Assembly: GCF_042701255.1 (NCBI RefSeq)
Contig: NZ_CP170554.1
Location: 4,712,001-4,776,000 of the forward strand
Direction: 5' to 3'
Length of the DNA: 64,000 nucleotides
From: Tahibacter sp042701255
GTDB lineage: Bacteria > Pseudomonadota > Gammaproteobacteria > Xanthomonadales > Rhodanobacteraceae
Below are positions 18,340 through 25,057 of this stretch, in pieces. The translations under genes were made by a program, and so were the position numbers. A model generated the notes under the pieces. It did no database searches. It worked only from the letters and a program-made list of their open reading frames with translations, and was not told the origin of the DNA. Each line of letters begins with the position of its first letter. The stretch's first letter is position 1.

Positions 18340-18570
18340 GGGAATCGGGAATCGGGAATCGGGAATCGGGAATCGGGAAAACCGTACCGCGAAACCCATC
18401 CCCACCCATACCCTCCCCTTGAAGGGGAGGGTTTGCACGGTTCGCGAAAACCGACGCAAGCAAGCGGATTTCTTGTATCTGGCCGGAAAATTCCCTCCCC
18501 TTCAAGGAAAGGCCATGGGTGGGTTTTCGCTGCAAGTTCTACGATTCCCGATTCCCCATTCCCGATTCCC
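18340..18570. repeat. Composite inverted-repeat element with GGGAATC ends
   Basis: The left end is five tandem GGGAATC units plus GGGAAA (18340-18380). The right end (18543-18570) is GATTCCC-GATTCCC-CATTCCC-GATTCCC, the inverted form. Inside, AAACCCATCCCCACCCA on the left is mirrored by TGGGTGGGTTTTCG on the right. A near-perfect palindrome CCCTCCCCTTGAAGGGGAGGG sits at about 18412-18432, with a second CCCTCCCCTTCAAGG copy near 18494. The whole can fold as one long stem. It resembles short intergenic repeats dispersed in Xanthomonadales genomes. It separates phoU from the convergent DUF3011 gene and may act as a terminator. Confidence 0.75.
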
Positions 18571-18579
18571 GGCCCTCAA

Positions 18580-19164
18580 TCAATACACCGCAAAATCCGC
18601 CCGGCAGCCGTTGCTGACCCAGAGGCGGCCGCGCTCCACGCCCCAGGTGCGCGCGTAGACGCAGGGGCTGGAGCTGTGCTGGCGATAGACTTCCACATGT
18701 CCACGATACGGCAGGCCGCAGTAGCTCACGCGGTTGTTGTTCGACTCGCAGCGTATCGTGCGGCGCGGGTCACCGTAGCCGTAGCGGTCGTCGTAGTAGC
18801 CGTCGCGGCGATCGCGATCCCTGTCCTTGCTGGCGATGATCGCGGCACCGACGATGCCGAGCACGACGGCCGCGGCGACGGCGTTGTCCTTGCTCGACGA
18901 GGAGCTCGCGCCGCCGACCTGGAATTCGGCGCGGCAGCCGCGATCGACCCAGATGCGTCCGACGTCGTAACCCCAGGTATCGCCCTGCCAGCAGCCTTGC
19001 GAACTGAGCTGGCGCGTCAGACGCACGCCGCTGCGGCCGTCGACGGGACAGCTGCGATAACTGCCCGAGGATTCGCAGCGCACGGTATCGGCCCGGCTGT
19101 CCCGGCTGAAACCGAGCAGCAGCAGGCCGGCGCAGACGAACAACACGACGAGAGCACGGTTCAT
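18580..19164 (-). CDS. DUF3011 exported cysteine-rich protein
   Basis: A 194-residue protein with signal sequence MNRALVVLFVCAGLLLLGFS. It has two DUF3011-type repeats: an N-terminal one (TVRCESSGSYRSCPVDGRSG...GCRAEF) and a C-terminal one (TIRCESNNNRVSYCGLPYRG...GCRADF). They are joined by a Ser-rich stretch, a hydrophobic segment AVAAAVVLGIVGAAIIASKD and a charged Asp/Arg/Tyr linker. Each repeat has four cysteines that may form disulfides outside the cytoplasm. Biochemical role is unknown. The start overlaps the upstream EF-hand gene by four bases, so the two are co-translated. Confidence 0.85.
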   Translation of the reverse strand: MNRALVVLFVCAGLLLLGFSRDSRADTVRCESSGSYRSCPVDGRSGVRLTRQLSSQGCWQGDTWGYDVGRIWVDRGCRAEFQVGGASSSSSKDNAVAAAVVLGIVGAAIIASKDRDRDRRDGYYDDRYGYGDPRRTIRCESNNNRVSYCGLPYRGHVEVYRQHSSSPCVYARTWGVERGRLWVSNGCRADFAVY

Positions 19165-19661
19165 GGCTGCTTCTCCTGATGGCGCGCGGCGAGGAACGCG
19201 TCGATTTCGGCGCCGTCGAGCTGGCCGTCCTTGTCGGCGTCGAAGTGGTCGAAGCTCGGCTGCAGCTGATCGCTGAAATCGTCGCGGCTGATGCGTTTCT
19301 GCTCGGTAGCGATTGCCGCGCCGGCCAGCCACTGCGGCGGGAATTCGTCGCCCTCGAGCACGCCGTCGTGATTCTTGTCGCGTCCGTCGAAGCGACGCAG
19401 CATGGCGTTGCGGTATTCCTCGAAACTGATCTTGCCGTCGCCGTTGCGATCCATGCGCGCGAGCAGCCGGCTCTTGCGGTCGCCCGGCTTGTGGCTGGCC
19501 CGTTTGTGATCAGCAGCGTCGTGGTCAGCAGCCTTGTGATCGCTCGCCGCGTGCTCGGCCGGCTTCTGCCCGGCCGCTCCGTCGCCGGCGGGCGTGGCGG
19601 CGATGGCGCCGGTGGAGAACAGCGCGACCGCGAGCACTGGCACGAAACATCGAATCCTCAT
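19161..19661 (-). CDS. Exported EF-hand protein
   Basis: A 166-residue protein with a strong GGAGGTGA ribosome site and signal peptide MRIRCFVPVLAVALFSTGAI. A His/Ala/Asp-rich linker (AASDHKAADHDAADHKRASH) could bind metals. EF-hand loops follow: DRNGDGKISFEEY, DKNHDGVLEGDEF and DADKDGQLDGAEI, each with the D-x-[DN]-x-[DN]-G spacing for calcium. It probably acts as a periplasmic calcium-binding or sensor protein. It is the first gene of a two-gene unit with the DUF3011 gene. Confidence 0.88.
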   Translation of the reverse strand: MRIRCFVPVLAVALFSTGAIAATPAGDGAAGQKPAEHAASDHKAADHDAADHKRASHKPGDRKSRLLARMDRNGDGKISFEEYRNAMLRRFDGRDKNHDGVLEGDEFPPQWLAGAAIATEQKRISRDDFSDQLQPSFDHFDADKDGQLDGAEIDAFLAARHQEKQP

Positions 19662-19990
19662 GCGTCACCTCCTTGCGTGGTTGCCGGAATGACGAAGCCG
19701 GCCCGCGGCCGGATCCGCCGCGAATAGCATCAGGAAATAACGGTGTGCGCGGCGCGACGAATGGCAGGCGATGCCGTCGTGCAGCAACCGGAAGGAGCGG
19801 CGGGCATTGCGAACGGGCCGGGTTCGTGCGCCGGCGCCGGTGCTGCGGCATGCATTCGTGGCGACAGGTCCATGACCCTCTCCTCGACGTCGCTGCGCTT
19901 GCCCTGAGGCGGGTCACATTGCCGCCGCGCCGCGGGCAAGTCAACGCGCTTCGCGCGGACGGCGGCCGAGCGTGCGATCGGCGGTCACGC
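19662..19990. other. Intergenic region upstream of the EF-hand gene
   Basis: About 330 bases lie between two minus-strand genes. A 47-codon minus-strand frame from an ATG near 19873 has GGAGAGGG upstream and ends at 19730, but its composition (MDLSPRMHAAAPAPAHEPGP...) gives no family hint and it is left uncalled. No clear terminator was seen. Confidence 0.4.
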
Positions 19991-20911
19991 TCATTCGGTC
20001 GCGAGCGCATGACCGCCGGCGCGCCAGGCGTCGATGCCGCCGGCCAGCGGGCGCACGCGGCGGAAGCCGCGCTTGATCAGCTTGTGCGCGACGAGCGCGG
20101 CCGAGGCTTCGTTCGGGCAGGCGCAATAGACGACGACGTCGACGTCGGCCGGCACCGGCAACGGCGTATCGGCATCGAGCTCCACCGGCACGGCGCCCGG
20201 AATGCGGCCTTCGCTCTGCTGCAGACGCGGCCGCACGTCGAGCACCAGCGGCGGCCGCGCCGAGGCCATGAGCTCGACGAGCTGCGCTACGCTGATGCGG
20301 TCCATGCGCAACTGGCGGATCAGCAGGCGCCGCTTCCACCAGCGCGTCAGCACGTAGAGCGCGAACAGTGCGACGAGCAGCATGCCGCCCCAGCGGCCGA
20401 GGCTCGCCAGGGTGTCCAGCACCTGGTCGATCGCATCGCGGAACACGACGCCGAGCACGACGGCGACGCCGGCCCACAAGGTCGCGCCGATCAGATCGAA
20501 ACCGATGAAGACCGGCAGCGAGGTACGCGTCGCGCCGGCCAGCGCGGTCGCGAGCGAGGCGAAGCCCGGCACGAACTTGGCGAAACTCAGCGACGGCGCG
20601 CCCCAGCGCGTGTACAGGTTCTGCGTCTGGCGCACGCAGGAATCCGGCGACAGCGACAGGCGGCACAAGGTACCGAGCACGCGTGCGCCGTAGCGCCGGC
20701 CGGCCGCGTACCAGACGAGATCGGCGAGCAGTGCCGCGAACGCGGCGACGACGAGCACCTGCAGCGGGCCCTGCGGTGTCGCCGCGCTGACGGCTGCAGC
20801 GACCAGCAGCACCGGATAGGCCGGCAGCGGAATGCCGCCCTGCTCCAGCAGCACGCAGAAGAACACCAGCGGAAGGCCGTGCTGCTGGATCAGGCTGACG
20901 AGACCGTGCAT
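19991..20911 (-). CDS. DedA-family membrane protein fused to a rhodanese domain
   Basis: A 306-residue fusion. Residues about 1-200 are a DedA/SNARE-associated membrane protein: GLPLVFFCVLLEQGGIPLPA (the E-x-G-x-x-x-P motif) and FAKFVPGFASLATALAGATR (the F-x-R/K-x-x-P-x-x-R region). DedA proteins act in lipid-carrier flipping and membrane homeostasis. After a basic hinge WWKRRLLIRQL, residues about 215-306 form a rhodanese domain with LVLDVRPRLQQSEGRIPGAV and the active-site loop VVYCACPNEASAA, whose cysteine is present. The rhodanese part should face the cytoplasm. The start at 20911 is the Met just before the first membrane helix. Confidence 0.87.
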   Translation of the reverse strand: MHGLVSLIQQHGLPLVFFCVLLEQGGIPLPAYPVLLVAAAVSAATPQGPLQVLVVAAFAALLADLVWYAAGRRYGARVLGTLCRLSLSPDSCVRQTQNLYTRWGAPSLSFAKFVPGFASLATALAGATRTSLPVFIGFDLIGATLWAGVAVVLGVVFRDAIDQVLDTLASLGRWGGMLLVALFALYVLTRWWKRRLLIRQLRMDRISVAQLVELMASARPPLVLDVRPRLQQSEGRIPGAVPVELDADTPLPVPADVDVVVYCACPNEASAALVAHKLIKRGFRRVRPLAGGIDAWRAGGHALATE

Positions 20912-21118
20912 GACACTCCCGGCGCGCAGGACGATGGAGCGCGACTGTAGCTGCGCGCGGCGGCGCGGCCAATGCGGCGCCGCTCGACGACGCAGCGCTT
21001 CGCCACCGGCGCGGCCGTGCCGACGCAGCGCCCCGTCGCTCCCACCCTGCCGACCGGCAGACGCTGCCGCGCCGCGGCGATGGGATACTCGCCGCATCGT
21101 CCGCGACGGGGCCCCGCC

Positions 21119-22516
21119 ATGCGCTGGAAGCGAGTCACCGCATTCGCTCTGCTGATCGCCGCCGCAGCCGGAGCCTGGTGGATGAGCCGGCCGAAATACG
21201 CGCCGGTGCCGGCCGAGATCGCCTGCATTGTCGGCATCTACCGGCTCGACGACGGCCGCCTCGTCGATCTCGCGCCGTTGACCAATGCGACTGCGCTGCG
21301 CTGGCGTCTGATCGACGGCCGCAGCGGCCGCCTGATCCGCGACGCCGACGGCCGCTGGCAGCAGCGCGCCGGCTGGGGCGACGCGGCCGACGCGACGCCC
21401 ATCGAACCCGGCAGCTGCGCCTCGCCCGGGCTGCGCTTCGAAGGCCAGCACGGCCAGCGCCTGACCTTCGTCGAGCAGGACACGCGCTTTACCGGCATCG
21501 GCGAAAGCCTGGCCGGCAAGCTCGTGCTGCCGCCCGGCGACGGGCCCGTACCGGTTGCCGTGCTCGTGCACGGCTCGGAAGCCTGGTCGGCGATCCGTCA
21601 CGGCTATTTCCAGCGCCTGCTGCCGGCTCACGGCATCGGCGTGTTCGTCTACGACAAGCGCGGCACCGGCGCGAGCAGCGGCCGCTACAGCCAGGATTTC
21701 GATCTGCTCGCCGGCGACGCGGCGGCCGCGTTGAAGGAGGCCCGCCGGCTGGCCGGTGCACGCGCCGGGCGCGTCGGTTTCGCCGGTGCGAGCCAGGGCG
21801 GCTGGATCGCGCCGCTCGCGGCCCGACACAGCGACCCGGCCTTCATCGCCGTGAGCTACGGCCTCGCCGACAGCCCGCTGGCCGAGGACCGCGATCAGGT
21901 CGTGCTCGATCTCACGCGCAAAGGCCACGGCGCGGACGCATTGGCGAAGGCGCGCGAAGTCACCGACGCGACCGGCGCCATCATGGCCTCGCATTTCCGC
22001 GACGGCTATGCGCGCCTGGCCGAGCTCAAGGCGCGCTACGGCCACGAGCCCTGGTGGCAGGACATGCACGGCGAATTCACCGGCGATCTCGTGCGCTGGC
22101 CGGCCTTCGCGCTGCGCTGGTTCGGCCCGTTCTACGACGAGGGCACGAGCTGGACCTACGATCCGATGCCGGCGCTGCAGACCCTGCAGCCGCCGCTGCT
22201 CTGGATACTGGCCGGCGCCGACCGCGAGGCGCCGCCGGAGGAAACGCGCCGGCGGCTGCTGTCGGTGGCCGGCCGCGGCAACGTGACCCTGGTCGAATTT
22301 CCCGACACCGACCACGGCATCATCGAGTTCGTGCAGCAGCCCGACGGTTCGCGCACGGGCACGCGCATCGCCGAAGGCTATCTGCCGCTGCTGATCGACT
22401 GGATCCGCGACGGCCGTCTGGGCCCGGGACCGTACGGCCACGCGCGGATTCTCGCGCCCGGCGTGCCGGCGCCGCCGGCTCCCGACGACGCGGCCGTGAC
22501 GAAGCAGGTCCTATAA
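21119..22516 (+). CDS. Alpha/beta hydrolase, membrane-anchored or exported
   Basis: A 465-residue protein with N-terminal hydrophobic segment MRWKRVTAFALLIAAAAGAW. A roughly 130-residue N-terminal domain precedes the alpha/beta hydrolase core. The core has VPVAVLVHGSEAWSAIRHGY (oxyanion H-G), FVYDKRGTGASSGRYSQDFD, the nucleophile elbow FAGASQGGWIAPLAA (G-x-S-x-G), LLWILAGADREAPPEETRRR (probable acid) and FPDTDHGI (catalytic His). Substrate is unknown; the layout is similar to YqiA/EstB-like or acyl-peptidase hydrolases. It is divergent from the DedA-rhodanese gene with about 200 bases between them. Confidence 0.8.
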   Translation: MRWKRVTAFALLIAAAAGAWWMSRPKYAPVPAEIACIVGIYRLDDGRLVDLAPLTNATALRWRLIDGRSGRLIRDADGRWQQRAGWGDAADATPIEPGSCASPGLRFEGQHGQRLTFVEQDTRFTGIGESLAGKLVLPPGDGPVPVAVLVHGSEAWSAIRHGYFQRLLPAHGIGVFVYDKRGTGASSGRYSQDFDLLAGDAAAALKEARRLAGARAGRVGFAGASQGGWIAPLAARHSDPAFIAVSYGLADSPLAEDRDQVVLDLTRKGHGADALAKAREVTDATGAIMASHFRDGYARLAELKARYGHEPWWQDMHGEFTGDLVRWPAFALRWFGPFYDEGTSWTYDPMPALQTLQPPLLWILAGADREAPPEETRRRLLSVAGRGNVTLVEFPDTDHGIIEFVQQPDGSRTGTRIAEGYLPLLIDWIRDGRLGPGPYGHARILAPGVPAPPAPDDAAVTKQVL

Positions 22517-22715
22517 AGCCAAATCCGGCTTTTGCGACATTCGCGGTTTTTGCCGCTGCGCCGCGCGGCCGCCGTTTTACGCGTGAAACCCGGTCGGATG
22601 GCGGCGCAGCGGCGTTGTGCGCAATCCGTCATGAGATTCTGTTTCGCTACTGGACGCCGCTGAACAAGCGTCCTATCGTCGCCGTTTTGTCCGCCCCCTG
22701 ACGGAGTTAGCGCCC

Positions 22716-24857
22716 ATGCGCCTGCCCTTGATGCTGGTTCCTGCCCTGCTGCTGGTGGCCGCGTGCCAGCCGGTGAAGAAGGAATCCACCGCCGACCGCC
22801 TCGTTTATCCGGTTTCCAAGAAAGTCGCCCAGGTCGACACCTACCACGGCCAGGAAATCGCCGATCCGTACCGCTGGCTCGAAGACATCGACTCGCCCGA
22901 GACCGGCAACTGGATCAAGGCGCAGAACGACGTCACCAACGGCTATCTGGAAAAAATTCCGGGCCGCGAGCGCATCGCCGCACGCGCCACCGAAATTTGG
23001 AATTTCAACCGCTGGACCGCGCCGACGCGTGAAGGCAAGCAGTGGTTCTGGTTCAAGAACGACGGCCTGCAGAACCAGTCCGTGCTCTACGTCGGCGACA
23101 AGCCCGAGAGCGAAGGCCGCCTGCTGCTCGATCCGAACAGCCTGTCCACCGACGGCACGGTCGCGCTGAAGGACACGGCGTTCAGCGCCGACGGCAAGTA
23201 CATGGCCTACGGCCTGTCCAGCGGCGGCTCCGACTGGGAAGAATGGCGCGTGCTCGACGTCGCCAAGGGCGAGCCGACCGAAGACGTGCTCAAGTGGGTG
23301 AAGTTCTCCGCCGTGGACTGGAGCCGCGACGGCAAGGGCTTCTGGTACAGCCGCTACGACGAGCCCCAGGGCGAGAACGCGCTGAAGGCGAAGAACGAAT
23401 TCCAGAAGCTGTATTTCCACAAGCTCGGCACGCCGCAGAACGACGACGAGCTCGTCTACGAGCGCAAGGACAAGCCCGACTACAGCTTCGCCGCCGACGC
23501 GAGCGAAGACGGCCGCTATCTCGTGGTCTCGGTCGGCCAGGGCACCGAGCGCAAGAACCTCGTGCTCTACCGCGATCTCAAGGCCAAGGGCAAGAACGGC
23601 CTGATCAAGGAACTGATCGGCGAATGGACCGCCGAATACGACTTCGTCGGCAACGTCGGCAGCAAGTTCTACTTCCGCACCGACGACGACGCGCCGCGCG
23701 GCCGCATCATCGCGATCGACGTGAACAAGCCGGCGCGCAAGAGCTGGAAGACCATCGTCGAGCAGAACGACGACGCGCTGCAGTCGGCGCACCTGGTCGG
23801 CGGCCAGCTCGTGCTGAACTACCTGCACGACGCGAGCTCGCGCCTGCGCCGCTTCGGCCTCGACGGCAAGTCCAAGGGCGACATCCAGCTGCCGGGCCTC
23901 GGCACGGTCGCTTCGTTCCAGGGCCGCCCCGACGACAAGCAGGCGTTCTACAGCTTCGCCAGCTACACGACGCCGACCTCGATCTATCGCTACGACCTGG
24001 CCAAGGGCAAGAGCAGCCTGCTGCACGCGCCGACCATGGCCTTCGATCCGAACCAGTACGAAACGCGCCAGGTGTTCTACACGAGCAAGGACGGCACGCG
24101 CGTGCCGATGTTCATCACCGGCAAGAAGGATCTGGTGCTCGACGGCAACAACCCGACCATCCTCTACGGCTACGGCGGCTTCCGCATTCCGCAGGTGCCG
24201 GCGTTCTCGCCGTCGGTGGCGACCTGGCTCGATCAGGGCGGCGTCTGGGCCGTGGCCAATCTGCGCGGCGGCGGCGAGTACGGCCGCGAGTGGCATCAGG
24301 CCGGCACCAAGCTCAAGAAGCAGAACGTGTTCGACGACTTCATCGCCGCGGCCGAATACCTGATCGCCGAGAAGTACACCTCGCCGCAGCGTCTGGCGAT
24401 CCGCGGCGGCTCCAACGGCGGCCTGCTCGTCGCCGCGACGGAGCTGCAGCGTCCGGAACTGTTCGCCGCAGCGGTGCCGGCAGTCGGCGTGCTCGACATG
24501 CTGCGCTTCCGCGAATTCACGATCGGCAAGGCCTGGGAATCGGACTTCGGTTCGGTGCTCAACGCCGACGAGTTCGCCGCGCTGCGCGCCTATTCGCCGC
24601 TGCACAACGTCAAGCCCGGCGTCGCCTATCCGGCCACCCTGATCACGACCGGCGACCACGACGACCGCGTGTTCCCGGCGCACAGCTTCAAGTTCGCCGC
24701 GGCGATGCAGGCGGCCAATCCCAAGGGCAAGCCGCAGCTGATCCGCATCGACGTGCGCGCCGGCCACGGCCAGGGCAAGCCGACGGCCAAGCAGATCGCC
24801 GAGACCGCCGACATCTACTCCTTCATCCTCAACGCGTTCGGTCTCGCCAAGCCGTAA
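22716..24857 (+). CDS. Prolyl oligopeptidase (S9A), lipoprotein
   Basis: Serine peptidase cleaving after proline in short peptides. The 713-residue protein starts with a lipoprotein signal MRLPLMLVPALLLVAACQPV (lipobox VAAC), so it is tethered to a membrane rather than free. An N-terminal beta-propeller (YHGQEIADPYRWLEDIDSPE is the family opening) is followed by the catalytic domain with ILYGYGGFRIPQVPAFSP, the nucleophile in IRGGSNGGLLVAA, Asp in TTGDHDDRVFPAHSFK and His in VRAGHGQGKP. The length is typical. A terminator follows. Upstream, 22517-22715 holds no gene and no clear promoter. Confidence 0.95.
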   Translation: MRLPLMLVPALLLVAACQPVKKESTADRLVYPVSKKVAQVDTYHGQEIADPYRWLEDIDSPETGNWIKAQNDVTNGYLEKIPGRERIAARATEIWNFNRWTAPTREGKQWFWFKNDGLQNQSVLYVGDKPESEGRLLLDPNSLSTDGTVALKDTAFSADGKYMAYGLSSGGSDWEEWRVLDVAKGEPTEDVLKWVKFSAVDWSRDGKGFWYSRYDEPQGENALKAKNEFQKLYFHKLGTPQNDDELVYERKDKPDYSFAADASEDGRYLVVSVGQGTERKNLVLYRDLKAKGKNGLIKELIGEWTAEYDFVGNVGSKFYFRTDDDAPRGRIIAIDVNKPARKSWKTIVEQNDDALQSAHLVGGQLVLNYLHDASSRLRRFGLDGKSKGDIQLPGLGTVASFQGRPDDKQAFYSFASYTTPTSIYRYDLAKGKSSLLHAPTMAFDPNQYETRQVFYTSKDGTRVPMFITGKKDLVLDGNNPTILYGYGGFRIPQVPAFSPSVATWLDQGGVWAVANLRGGGEYGREWHQAGTKLKKQNVFDDFIAAAEYLIAEKYTSPQRLAIRGGSNGGLLVAATELQRPELFAAAVPAVGVLDMLRFREFTIGKAWESDFGSVLNADEFAALRAYSPLHNVKPGVAYPATLITTGDHDDRVFPAHSFKFAAAMQAANPKGKPQLIRIDVRAGHGQGKPTAKQIAETADIYSFILNAFGLAKP

Positions 24858-24886
24858 GCGCCGCGAAAAAGCCGTACGTGTTTCCG

Positions 24887-24920
24887 ACGCCGGGCGCGCA
24901 AGCGCCCGGCGTTTCTTTTT
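24887..24920 (+). terminator. Rho-independent terminator after prolyl oligopeptidase
   Basis: An 11-bp perfect stem acgccgggcgc / gcgcccggcgt with a GCAA loop is followed by TTTCTTTTT. Confidence 0.92.
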
Positions 24921-25057
24921 GCGGAATCGGCAACGACGACGGCTACGCCCTGCCCGTTCCGTTTGCCCGCAGACCGGCCGGCGCTGCCCGCAAAAAGCCT
25001 TCGCGAACGCGGATACTCGCGCGGCGGCGAATCGCGCCGCCTGCCCTGCAAGCCGCC

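Noticed and set aside
23042..25057. Upstream continuation of the ankyrin-like frame through the oligopeptidase gene
   Set aside because: It is an Arg-rich shadow frame of the oligopeptidase gene and crosses a terminator; only the part from the GTG at 25058 with a signal peptide is kept.
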